Of a DNA stretch of 26,603 nucleotides, positions 8,241 through 17,257 are shown in pieces (position 1 is the first letter of the stretch; every line of letters begins with the position of its first letter). A program made the position numbers and the translations under genes. Source of the stretch: Trichomonas tenax (lineage: Eukaryota; Parabasalia; Trichomonadida; Trichomonadidae). The notes beneath the pieces were generated by a model. It searched no databases and had not been told where the DNA came from. It worked only from the letters and a program-made list of their open reading frames with translations. The DNA is taken from positions 1-26,603 of the forward strand of contig JALKBU010000724.1 of NCBI GenBank assembly GCA_023091735.1, given 5' to 3'.

Positions 8241-10477
8241 TTATGATAACAAATTCACAACATGTTGTATCATTGAATCCCAATCATTGTTCTTTTTGAT
8301 CATATTGAGATAACCCATTGCCTTATCCTTTATCATTTTCCATGAGTCAGTGCGATTGCTTTCTTTGAGAATAAGAATTGCAAGTGCAAGAATTGTTGCG
8401 TTAACCTTTTCATCTCTGTAATCAAACTTCACTGATTCTGAAATGAACTGTTTTATCTCTTCAATGCTATTCCAGTTTCCATCAAAATCCTGAAGAGAAA
8501 TGAGATTGGCCATTGAAAACTTATTTTTCAACAATTTCATTTTTCTTTTTTCTTGAAAATAATTTTGACCAGAAACCTTTTTTCTCCTTTTTCTCAGGAA
8601 CAGGGACATGAGAGCATATTGCTTTGCTGTAATTACAATTGTCGAAGCATGTTGGCATATATTCGCATGGAAAACTATCTTCTATCGTTGGATCATATTC
8701 CCATTGATTAAAATGTGTAACAACTTTATGGCCAGAAAGTCGAATTTGATTGGCCTGCCTTCTATTGATTGGGTTTTGGGCTGAATTTAAATCATGACTG
8801 TCAACTGTCCACATTGCAGTAAACCGAGAAACAATTTCATATTTCAAAGATTCAACAATGATTTTATGTTTCTGAGTTTCAGCATCAATCATAAGCTCCA
8901 TGTCGCGAATATTGTTGAAATAGAATTGCTTGTCTAATCCAATATTGTCATTAGTTTCATGAACTTCGATTACTGCATCAAAAGATTCATCCCCAATCAG
9001 TCCACTCAATAAAATAGACTTTGTTAAAATATCTTTCTTGATCTTGATGTAAAAATGAGTCAATGAATGATTGAATATTGGAGGGATCTGAGATGGAGCT
9101 GTTGTGAATAATTCTGTGTAATCAATGTGAATTTCTGAATTGACAACTGCAACATTCAAAGAATTATTCAACATTGATAATACTTTCGTCATTATTTCAT
9201 CTCCTGAAGGAACAAATTCTGAAAGTCCTCCGGAATATGCAGCAATGTCTATGATAAATGATTTACAGATGTATTCGCCTATTCCAATGCTGAAAATTCT
9301 TGTATTTGATTTGTTCTTCTCAGCAATACTCAATATTTCTGCTGCTTCTTCGACATCGCCATCAGTAAGAACAAATATCTGTCTGACAAATCCTGCTTTT
9401 GCTGGTGATGACAGTACATAGCTCAATGGACTTAAAAGATTTGTTCCATCTAAATTGGCTTCCATTGAAATGACGCGTTCTAATGCAAATTTGAATGTTT
9501 CTCGATATTGAATTCAATAGATTCATCGAACATTGTTTCAATTTGTACCAAATCTCAGGATGTTGAAGTAACTTCCTTTTGGCAATGATCTTAAGAAGAT
9601 TTGCAATGTATCGCGTGCAACACTCATTGAAGTTCCACTCATTGAACCTGAACAATCGATCAAAATAATGATTTCATTTTTGGAACTTTTCTGTTCGATT
9701 TTTGGATACATTGACGCTGCCTTTATATTCTTATCATCTGAGCTTATCCTTACTGCGAGATTTGTATGTTTGTGCTTCATGTGGAATGAAATTTCAGGTC
9801 TTGGATTTAATTTTCCTTTATAAGTGATTTTTCCTGTTGTATCATCACTTCTGTTTCATTTGCATTTATCTGAGAATGTTATATTCTTCAATTTTGAATA
9901 AAATTTATAATCAATATCAAAACTGAACAATAAACCTAAAAACTTATCGGAATAAGGAATCAAGAATGAAAAAGTCTTGAAATTTGGTGAGAAAGCAACA
10001 AATGATGATTCAAAGTAAATTTTGATTTCTGAGTCTTTATGAACACATCCTAACTTCAAAGATATTGTTTCTGAACTGCATTTCTCTGAGTAACCTGATG
10101 TGATTGCTTTAGAAACAGCTTTTTCATACGATACTTTTGCTTCTTCCATTTCGCATACAACAAAGTTTAGTTGGCGATCACCAACAATGGTTTTGATATT
10201 ATATACAATAAGGTCGAGTCCACCACGAACAAATAATGATAGTTCTTGTGTTTCAGCTTCAGATCTGAAAATTTGTTCCGTTTTGATTGTAGCAAAGGAA
10301 TGATTGATTTTTCCGACAACATTCGTCTCCTTTAGGATGATTTTGCTGTCTTGAGCATCTTAAATCTCTCCCAACATGAAGAAATGAACTGAAATTTTTT
10401 CGCTTCAAAACTGTCAGAAAAAATTGAATTCATTTTTTGAGAGACCTTTTTCTATATAACTAAACTTGGAAAATCAT
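8241..10477 (-). pseudogene. VIT-VWA domain protein, many frameshifts
   Basis: Coding fragments in order on the minus strand: a VIT domain (about 10340-9850, motifs VVGKINHSFATIKTEQIF and YEKAVSKA); a VWA domain (about 9790-9200) with the metal-site motif LIDCSGSMSG and the later LTDGD; a long C-terminal part with a Cys-rich patch (about 8710-8600) and a Lys-rich stretch; and a final helical piece containing DGNWNS and ATILALAIL (8520-8241), like the tail of VWA5A-type proteins. Frame changes lie near 10345-10365, 9870, 9840, 9545, 9500 and 8530. The best start is ATG 10475-10477, 10 nt behind an initiator, but that frame stops after five codons. ATG 10431-10433 is an alternative. The metal-site residues are still present, so decay is by indels more than by point mutation. 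Confidence 0.8.
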
Positions 10478-10481
10478 CTTA

Positions 10482-10489
10482 ATTAGTGA
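10482..10489 (-). promoter_or_regulatory. Initiator in front of the VIT-VWA pseudogene
   Basis: TCACTAAT on the minus strand, with A+1 at 10487, 10 nt before ATG 10477. It lies only 12-19 nt beyond the stop codon (10501-10503) of the upstream coiled-coil gene, so the promoter is squeezed between the two genes. Confidence 0.5.
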
Positions 10490-10500
10490 TAATTTGAGTA

Positions 10501-12597
10501 TTATTTGGTTGGCGATGAAATTGATTTCTTCATTGATTGAAGATCAGATTTGAAGTCATTAACACTCATCATTGTCATTGATTTCAAGTCAATATTGCTT
10601 TGCGGCTTATCATTCAAAAAGAATTTCCTTTTTGGTTGATTTGTGATTTTAATAAGTTCATTTTCTTGAATTTGATTCACTGCTGTTGCCATTTTGGATA
10701 TCTGATGCTGCAGTTCATGATTTTTGTGACGAATTTCATTGTATTTAGATTTTAACTCTTTAAATCTCAAATGTTGCTTTTCACTAAAAGCAAAGATTTG
10801 CTGATTCTTAGATTTTTCCCTTTCATATCTATCATTCACAATATCATAGTCTGTCCTTGGAACCATCTTTTCATTAACTTTTTCAAGCTCTGTGATTCTT
10901 CTTACAAAGTTTGAAATATCGTTTTGATATCCTTGATTTCGTGATGAGATTTCTTTGAGCTCTTTTTCATTAGATTTAAGCTGTTCACTCAAGTCATTTA
11001 TTGATTCTTTAATGATTGAATCATTCTTCTTGACTTCATCTATGCAATTGTTGATTCTGTCAATAATAGTATACTTTGTTGGAGGAAGAGCAAATGTTAA
11101 TATTTTTAATGGATCGAATTCAGTTTTCTGTTTGCTTCTGATCCTATTTATTACAACTGAGAAAATAATCACAGCACGTAATGATATTTCATTTTCTCCA
11201 CTTCCATCGATAACATTCAAAAGCTTTTCGACATTTGTCTTCAAATTTCTATATTGCTGTGTTGCAATGCAGGAAATCGCCGTATGAAAGTCTCTGATTG
11301 GTTTGTTTAAAGCATATTCTTGTAATTTTTCGTTTGCTGATGTCAGAAGCTGTTTTTTGTGAGCTAACTGAGAATCTAATGCTTCTTTGTATGCGTTGAA
11401 GTTGTTTTCTATTGCTGTTGATGCTTTACTTGATTTAGCAAATCTTTCCAGTAGCAAATCTCTGTCCGAAGAGATCAATCTCAAGTCATTTAATTTCGAT
11501 GCTAAAAACGCAACCAATTCTTCCCATGACATATCAAATTGGATATTCCTGAACTGAGAAAGAATCAGTGTTCTTATGTCTGTGAACATTTTCTTCTTTT
11601 CATTGGATATGTTCTGTATTGTTTTGTTGAGATTTGAGTTTTCTTCGTATAAATTTTTTAATGATTTTTCATCTTTCTCGAAAACGACTTCATAAACAGT
11701 ATGTTTCCTATCTGCGAGCAATTGCGATATTCGCCCTGAAAGCTTGACATTGTCGGACTTCAAGGAGTCATTCAAATCGATATAATGTTGAAGTTTTCGC
11801 TGAGTAATTTCATGTTTTTCTTTCAAGGATTGATTTTCGTTTTTGAGTTCCTTGATTCGTTTATTGTAAGTTTTAACTGTGTTTTCGTGTAATTGAGCTT
11901 CGCCATCTGTCTTAGCAGCGAGTTCAAGTAACGCTTTATTGATATTTGTATTCTTTGATTTGATAAGTTCAATTTCTGCTAAATTAATTGCATCATCTTT
12001 CTGAAGGTTCTTTAAAATCTTGATTTGTCGCTTTTTATCTGCTAAATTCTGTTTGAGATATGAAATTTGGTTATCGTGATGTTCCAATTCCGCGCTTAAT
12101 CTATCATTTGTTTCATTAGATTGCTTCAAGTTGTTTGTTACATCCACAAACTGAGTTGAAAGGTTTGAGTACTCTTCCTGTAACTCTGTGAACTGGTTCT
12201 GTAGGTCAAAATACATTGATTCGAAATCGTTATTTTCTTCTTCCGTAAATGAAGATTCGACATGCGATGCAACCGATTCTTCTATTGATTTGTGCATCTC
12301 TTCATATTTGCTTTGAGGAGAATATGATTTATTTGATAATTCGTTATTTTGATTATTGGATATTTGTTGTCTTAGCTGTTGATTTTCTTGTACTAAGAGC
12401 TCATAGTCTGTTTTGAGTTGGTTAAATTCGTCATATCGTTTAGATTTAAGTCGAAATATTTGACTTTGTGCTTGTAAAAGCTTTTCTTCGAGATCTTTGT
12501 AACAATTTCGATACATTATCAACTTTTTTATCTTTTTGAAGTATGGATCTCCAGGCTCAACAAAATTTTCTGGTTCAGCATTTGGCGCAAAATCCAT
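10501..12597 (-). CDS. Long coiled-coil protein (698 aa)
   Basis: An intact ORF from ATG 12595-12597 to TAA 10501-10503. After a short Pro/Glu/Asn-rich head (about 1-20), most of the protein is heptad-rich, polar and charged coiled coil: about 30-340, and again about 540-660. Between them is a more globular helical block (about 345-510), and the tail is Ser/Lys-rich. There is no signal peptide, membrane segment or catalytic motif. Such proteins usually act as cytoskeletal, Golgi-tether or basal-body scaffolds, but nothing here decides between these. TCATAA on the coding strand starts about 15 nt before the ATG and is an acceptable initiator. The gene is directly followed, 24 nt after its stop, by the start of the VIT-VWA pseudogene on the same strand. 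Confidence 0.85.
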   Translation of the reverse strand: MDFAPNAEPENFVEPGDPYFKKIKKLIMYRNCYKDLEEKLLQAQSQIFRLKSKRYDEFNQLKTDYELLVQENQQLRQQISNNQNNELSNKSYSPQSKYEEMHKSIEESVASHVESSFTEEENNDFESMYFDLQNQFTELQEEYSNLSTQFVDVTNNLKQSNETNDRLSAELEHHDNQISYLKQNLADKKRQIKILKNLQKDDAINLAEIELIKSKNTNINKALLELAAKTDGEAQLHENTVKTYNKRIKELKNENQSLKEKHEITQRKLQHYIDLNDSLKSDNVKLSGRISQLLADRKHTVYEVVFEKDEKSLKNLYEENSNLNKTIQNISNEKKKMFTDIRTLILSQFRNIQFDMSWEELVAFLASKLNDLRLISSDRDLLLERFAKSSKASTAIENNFNAYKEALDSQLAHKKQLLTSANEKLQEYALNKPIRDFHTAISCIATQQYRNLKTNVEKLLNVIDGSGENEISLRAVIIFSVVINRIRSKQKTEFDPLKILTFALPPTKYTIIDRINNCIDEVKKNDSIIKESINDLSEQLKSNEKELKEISSRNQGYQNDISNFVRRITELEKVNEKMVPRTDYDIVNDRYEREKSKNQQIFAFSEKQHLRFKELKSKYNEIRHKNHELQHQISKMATAVNQIQENELIKITNQPKRKFFLNDKPQSNIDLKSMTMMSVNDFKSDLQSMKKSISSPTK

Positions 12598-13085
12598 TTA
12601 ATTTTTTTATGATTTTGAATAATTGAAAAATTAACATTACTACTGATTATTAAGACATTTCATAAGAGAAAACATTGTATTTACGTTAAAAAACATAATT
12701 ATCTTTATTTAAGCTCAATCTATAATGTTAATATTCTATACAATGGTGGTTTTGGATTAGGCAATGAGAATGATGTCGATGCCACGTTAAATCTGATGAT
12801 AAAATCTCTTTTGTTTAAATTTAAGTGAAACAATGATACATAGCCATTCTATTTATAGGCTTTAAGATGTGCATCATATTTTGTAATACAGTGCTTGGTG
12901 CACATGATGATTATCAAGAATTATAAGTTTTGAAAATAATTTTGTAAAAAAAAATATTTTGATTTGAGCATTTGGAAGCACGGAAATTCGATACGGTCTA
13001 ATATGTGTATTATATTCTAATGATGTTTTCCGTTTTTGTGAACATTTTGAAAATTCAGAAAATTATTAAGTAATGATTATTGAAG
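12598..13085. other. AT-rich spacer
   Basis: No gene. The minus strand has an initiator-like TCATA at 12608-12612 for the coiled-coil gene. Imperfect inverted TGTGCATCAT/ATGATGTGCAC-like words lie around 12867-12908. Nothing else is seen. Confidence 0.5.
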
Positions 13086-13874
13086 TTATGGGCTATTCTG
13101 GGGCTTTGGGATGTAAATGACATCTTTTTGATAGTTAACAGTTTGCATGTTAAGAGATTGAGGAACAGGATTGATGAGTGTGTACTTTCCTGCTGCATTT
13201 ATGACTGCTGTAGAGTTTTCAAGCATAAATTGTCTGTCTTTTTCGACATATGCATTATCAATCATCAATACGATCTTTTGGAGGTCTTCTCTCCTGAGTT
13301 CCATGAATTGGTCCAATTCTGCACGATGACGAACTTCCAAAGCGAGACATAACTTTTCGTATTTTTGATCAAAAACAACTTTGTTTGTTGTATAGGATCT
13401 GTTCTTCAATTCACGCGCTTTATCACGCATCGCTATTGCCTCTTTGATTTTCGACTGTCTAACGAGTATCTTCGCGGTTTCAATCGTTCGTTTATATTCT
13501 TCAAGATTGTCGTTTGTGTATTTTTCGCGTTCAGATGTCCATGTGTTGAGAAGATCGATGAGTTCCTGCTTTTGTCTCGCTTTGATTTCGAGGAATTTCT
13601 TGTTATATCTTGAAATAATTCCTTCTCTCGTTTTCTGCAGATTTTCTTCGACTTTATTCTGCATCATAGTCATCTGGTTGTCTATGGCATTCGTATCTTC
13701 TATATATGTGTGGACATTCTTTGCATTTTGGAGGACTTCGTTGTAGTTCTTGAATTCGTTAAATTCTGCTCGATAAAATCCTGCTCTTTTGAAATCTTCA
13801 TCATCCAGTGCTTCATTGAAAAGTCTTTCTGCTTCCTCCAAAGATTTCGCTGGCATATAAATCTCTTCTTCCAT
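13086..13874 (-). CDS. Coiled-coil protein (262 aa), unknown function
   Basis: An intact ORF from ATG 13872-13874. The N-terminal 60 residues (KSLEEAERLFNEALDDEDF) look like short helical hairpins. Residues about 65-215 are highly charged helix, with KEAIAMRDKARELKNR around 145-160. The last 45 residues are Asn/Pro-rich and not helical. No membrane segment or enzyme motif is present. I recognise no named family; a cytoskeletal or scaffold protein is the simplest guess. No initiator is visible. Instead two copies of the recurrent motif lie 11-42 nt upstream (13885-13896 and 13904-13915), with a third at 13986-13997. Several ORFs on the plus strand across this gene are its antisense shadows. 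Confidence 0.8.
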   Translation of the reverse strand: MEEEIYMPAKSLEEAERLFNEALDDEDFKRAGFYRAEFNEFKNYNEVLQNAKNVHTYIEDTNAIDNQMTMMQNKVEENLQKTREGIISRYNKKFLEIKARQKQELIDLLNTWTSEREKYTNDNLEEYKRTIETAKILVRQSKIKEAIAMRDKARELKNRSYTTNKVVFDQKYEKLCLALEVRHRAELDQFMELRREDLQKIVLMIDNAYVEKDRQFMLENSTAVINAAGKYTLINPVPQSLNMQTVNYQKDVIYIPKPQNSP

Positions 13875-13884
13875 TTTTTGACGA

Positions 13885-13997
13885 ATTACGTGTCAAAAAA
13901 TACTTTATATGTCAATTTTATAAATACAGATTCTGGTATCATAAATACATGCAAAACAACTGCATGTTGATACTGCATCTAGCTGTCGACATGTCAG
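13885..13997 (-). promoter_or_regulatory. Three TTGACATGTAA-type elements before the 262-aa coiled-coil gene
   Basis: On the plus strand: ATTACGTGTCAA (13885-13896), TTTATATGTCAA (13904-13915), 19 bp apart, and TCGACATGTCAG (13986-13997). In the direction of the gene they read TTGACACGTAAT, TTGACATATAAA and CTGACATGTCGA. The nearest ends 11 nt before the ATG, a distance normally occupied by an initiator. Confidence 0.5.
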
Positions 13998-14354
13998 GCT
14001 ATTATTCCAACTATGCATTATTGGATTTATCAATTCGATTTATACATGCTGGTCACATTCATATGTGCATAAACCTCGAATTAATATATGATTGCAAAGT
14101 GTAGGCTCACTTATAACTAAATTATTTTTAAATTCAAATATATTTTCGTTTTCAAAGTATAAAGTATATGTTAGGATGAATTATTTTGCTACAAATTAGT
14201 TTTATAGATAAATAGCATATTATATTTCAAACAACTAATATTACAAACAAAATTTAAATCCAAACAAACAAAAAGAAATAGAAAGAAATTAGATGGTACA
14301 AAACCTTGGCAACTCTGTATTGGATGGGTGATTCTGATTTATCTTGTTGAGAAT
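13998..14354. other. AT-rich spacer
   Basis: No coding signal recognised on either strand. Confidence 0.5.
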
Positions 14355-14801
14355 CTAGTAAGATTTGTCTTGTTCAATGGATTTCTCCATTGACTGAATA
14401 TAATTTATTTTGTTGCAGACAAACTTTTGAGCCCTTCTGCTAGATCCATCAATTGCATTGAGCTTTAAGTCTATTAAACGGAGTTTCTCTCTTTCGAGAT
14501 CTCTAATTGAGTTTGTATCTTTCTTTGGTGCAACAAGATAAATGATATCGCCATCGATCATCGAGTACTGTTTGAAAATGAGTGATTCGACGAGGATCTT
14601 CATCTTGTATATGATTTTGCATTCTGCATTTCTAAAGTCCTTGAGAATAGAAAGCTGCTGATTGGTGTTAACGATGATGCTCCTGACACCATCAATATTG
14701 CTGACAGTTTGAGGCTGAGAGAAGAAGCAGACATTCAGAAATCTGATTTTTTGTTTCTCTCTCAATTCTATTGTGAATCCTCTCAAATTTGGCCAACTCG
14801 A
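14355..14801 (-). CDS. Ubiquitin-like domain protein, start unresolved
   Basis: The minus-strand frame is open from a TAA at about 14802 to the stop at 14355, about 148 codons. ECKIIYKMKILVESLIFKQY followed by SMIDGDIIYLVAP matches the second half of a ubiquitin fold (strand, turn, then the pattern of ubiquitin's YNIQKESTLHLVLR), with FTIELREKQKIRF as the first strands. The insert between them is longer than in ubiquitin. After the domain come about 55 charged helical residues and no GlyGly end, so it is not a conjugated modifier but a Ubl-containing protein. The frame has no ATG before the domain; TTG 14784-14786 is the only start-like codon. The start may have been lost by decay, or lie in an upstream exon: a 27-codon ATG ORF (14912-14995) sits right behind two copies of the promoter motif. 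Confidence 0.5.
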   Translation of the reverse strand, partial: SSWPNLRGFTIELREKQKIRFLNVCFFSQPQTVSNIDGVRSIIVNTNQQLSILKDFRNAECKIIYKMKILVESLIFKQYSMIDGDIIYLVAPKKDTNSIRDLEREKLRLIDLKLNAIDGSSRRAQKFVCNKINYIQSMEKSIEQDKSY

Positions 14802-14894
14802 TATTTAGCTATTCCATCAATTTTTAAGCCTATTTATCACATAAAACTATCTTTAGAAAATTTCTGTGTAATTTGTTGCTTCCTCTCAAATTTG
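14778..14894. repeat. 14-bp direct repeat, 103 bp apart
   Basis: TCCTCTCAAATTTG occurs exactly at 14778-14791 and 14881-14894. The first copy is at the 5' edge of the ubiquitin-like coding region. The pair could mark a small insertion or duplication that separated the gene from its start. Confidence 0.5.
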
Positions 14895-14988
14895 AACAAC
14901 ATTCTTAATTCTTAGGAATTCATCGATTTCATCGTGTTTTCTATAGCATACTCCACCAATTGGTGTATATTTTGTGGTCCTTTTTTGG

Positions 14989-15014
14989 ATGACATATCGG
15001 TATTTACATGACAA
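14989..15014 (-). promoter_or_regulatory. Two TTGTCATGTAAA-type elements upstream of the ubiquitin-like gene
   Basis: TTTACATGACAA (15003-15014) and the weaker ATGACATATCGG (14989-15000), 14 bp apart by motif start. They lie 200 nt from the ubiquitin-like coding region but directly at the ATG (14993-14995) of a 27-codon minus-strand ORF. Confidence 0.4.
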
Positions 15015-16264
15015 TTTTTTTCCTTGTCAAGTCATCAATTTCATTAAGTTATTTAATATTGGGAGAACATACAGAAATATATCACTTTTAAGCTACCCTA
15101 TGGAAATTTAAGTATGTGATGAATTTCTCATTAATGGGCATTACTACTTGATCTTTTTTATTTTGAATAATATATACTGTCAATAGTTGTATTTAAGGAT
15201 GCGGCACTTACGCATTTTCCAATGGTGTATTTTTAAACGTACGCAAAACCGTTACACACTTGCAATTTGTAAAATAAAAATATTTTTTATTATAGGCAGA
15301 CAAAGTTAAAATGGAAGTTTCATTAAACGGTAAATATACTTCGTAATAGCTCTTGCCATAGAATCAGTCATAAAATATATTACTTTCCTATCAATATTCC
15401 ATAGTGCGTATTCAATTTTAAAACTCACTGAATTTTTTGTATGGTGCGTATAATTGATAGTGCGCACAGGCTAAATAAGTTCTGAAAATCAACCTCTGAT
15501 ACACCTGGTGGACCACACTGTATTTAAATAGTGGATGCATCCAATATTTAGGGGATGAAAATTATATACATATATATTGATCTACGCATGTGCAGAATGC
15601 TGTATCTATTCTAATTAATCAAATCTAAGGGTTTGAAAATTCAATTTAAATTTTATCTATCTCTAATAATGACTATAGTAAACTATATTTCAATTCATAT
15701 TGTCCAGGCCTGTATAGAACATGGAGTATTGAATCGAAATCTAGATGTTTCTGTAAAAATACATCAGAATTGCAAAAATGTGAGATTTTTGAGTGATTTT
15801 ATGGTCTTCAGCAGTTTTTCTAAGTACAAGCAGCGTATCCTAGTTAGTAAAATGCTGTAAAATCCCTTCAAGAGCCTAGATCGTAAACAATTTTTTGAAA
15901 TGCAAGATAATAAGAAATATGCAACCTATAGATATAGTCAATTCGTTTGGCTGAATTAGAATTTTCAAAAGAGTTGATTTTTACGCCAAAAACTCAAGAC
16001 AAACATAGAAAATGAATTTTAAAATACCCACACCTGAGCACACTGGGCATGGAATTCAGGACATACCTTTCACTTTTTCGAAAATCATAATGATTTTTAC
16101 AAAATTCAATTTTTGAGACGATTTAGAAATTTATTTTTTATCACCGTTTATAATATAGCATATATAAGGCTATATAAACTTATACGCAAATTTTGGAAGC
16201 TCATTTTCAATTTGCAAGTGTTAGTAGTCCTTTTTTTCTGTATAATTTCATCCATTACTATTTT
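15015..16264. other. Long spacer with a possible decayed gene or element
   Basis: About 1.25 kb without a supported gene. Two observations: a pair of AT(A/G)GTGCGTAT words exactly 40 bp apart (15401 and 15441), with related GCGTA words near 15211 and 15238; and a plus-strand frame open from ATG 15633 to TAG 15959 except for one TAA at 15858-15860. Either may be debris of a mobile element, but I recognise no transposase. Confidence 0.35.
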
Positions 16265-16283
16265 TTTACATGACAAAATGTCA
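16265..16283 (+). promoter_or_regulatory. TTTACATGACAA element before the 172-aa gene
   Basis: TTTACATGACAA at 16265-16276, identical to the copy at 15003-15014, plus ATGTCA at 16278-16283. The ATG at 16289 follows after 5 nt. No initiator is present at the usual distance. Confidence 0.5.
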
Positions 16284-16288
16284 GATTC

Positions 16289-16807
16289 ATGGAAGAGGAA
16301 GAAATCGATGTTGCATCGGCAGATGACGCTATCACACAGCTTTCATCGATGGATGCGAAGATCATAGAAGTCAGATCCAGGAAAGATACGGCAGATATGC
16401 AGAAATTAGAAGAAATATCAAGTTTGATGGAAACAAGGAACAAACTTGTCGACAAAATGCAGGCGGCAAAGTCAAGTGAATTCAAAGAGTTCGTGGAATC
16501 TCTCGATTTGAAGTCACTTCACGTAACGCCTTTCTATGTCACAACAAGAAAATGCAGGTTAGGCTCTGAATACGAAGAATACGAAGTCATTGCGAAGCCA
16601 CCACAGAAAAAGAAGATATTTTCAAAACCACCACATGTTCATCCCGATCAACAAAAAAATTTTGTTATTATTACAAACAAAAAGAAAGAAGCAGAGAAAG
16701 AACTACAAAAGTATGCCAAGAAGTCTATACTTTCACCGCAGGATCATGCTCATAAATTACGTCTAGAGGCTGAAATTAGTGTTTACACGCAATTTTTGAG
16801 CCAATGA
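16289..16807 (+). CDS. Helical hypothetical protein (172 aa)
   Basis: The ORF from ATG 16289 to TGA 16805-16807 has codon use clearly richer in G and C than its flanks. Residues 1-65 are acidic and strongly helical (probable coiled coil, with MDAKIIEVRSRKDTADMQKL in it). A middle part (about 75-125) contains a Lys/Pro stretch KPPQKKKIFSKPP. The C-terminal third is again helical. There is no membrane segment or enzyme motif, and I know no family. ATG 16279, in another frame inside the promoter motif, is not used. The gene has the same promoter type as the 262-aa coiled-coil gene. The 98-codon ORF overlapping its stop by ATGA is very AT-rich and doubtful. Confidence 0.75.
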   Translation: MEEEEIDVASADDAITQLSSMDAKIIEVRSRKDTADMQKLEEISSLMETRNKLVDKMQAAKSSEFKEFVESLDLKSLHVTPFYVTTRKCRLGSEYEEYEVIAKPPQKKKIFSKPPHVHPDQQKNFVIITNKKKEAEKELQKYAKKSILSPQDHAHKLRLEAEISVYTQFLSQ

Positions 16808-17257
16808 GCAAAGCAACTTTATGTAGCAGATTTACTATCCAATATACAATGTTTTGTATTTATATTTTATGTTTTTATTTATTTTTTATCATCGAATTCA
16901 TGTTAGCATTATCAAACGCTATTAACATACTAATATGTTTTGATTATTTTCAAAATGTATTTTTTAATATTGTTGATTTGACTGTTGACAAGATAAGAAC
17001 AGAAACTAGGGGAACTCGAGATTATATAAATGATATATTTATAGTTTATTTAATTTTAAATATTTTTTTAAAATATCAAATTCATGAGCCACAAATATGA
17101 AAAATAAATACACATAGAGCTATATAGCATGTTACAAAAAGATTTTTTTTTAATTTTAAAAATAATTTGAGAAAAATTTAACTTGATTTTAATTCATTAT
17201 AAAATGGAAGGTCAATGTGTAAAAATTTTGTAAAATCCAAATCAAAACTCCAAAAAG
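16808..17257. other. AT-rich spacer
   Basis: A 98-codon ORF (16804-17100) rich in Phe, Ile, Leu and Tyr occupies part of it and is probably chance in very AT-rich DNA. A weak motif-like GTCAATGTGTAAAA occurs at 17211-17224, about 35 nt before the BEACH ATG. No initiator is seen. Confidence 0.4.

Noticed and set aside
2587..10477. Programmed frameshifting to explain the split ORFs
   Set aside because: The shifts occur at unrelated sequences in several genes, in differing directions, often several per gene, with no shared slippery site.
10955..11287. 110-aa plus-strand ORF, and others opposite the coiled-coil and BEACH genes
   Set aside because: Antisense shadows of intact genes; codon pattern follows the opposite strand.
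16804..17100. 98-aa hydrophobic ORF overlapping the previous stop by ATGA
   Set aside because: Very AT-rich, Phe/Ile/Leu/Tyr-heavy translation as expected from chance in such DNA; no initiator or motif of its own. An operon-like overlap is not usual in these organisms.
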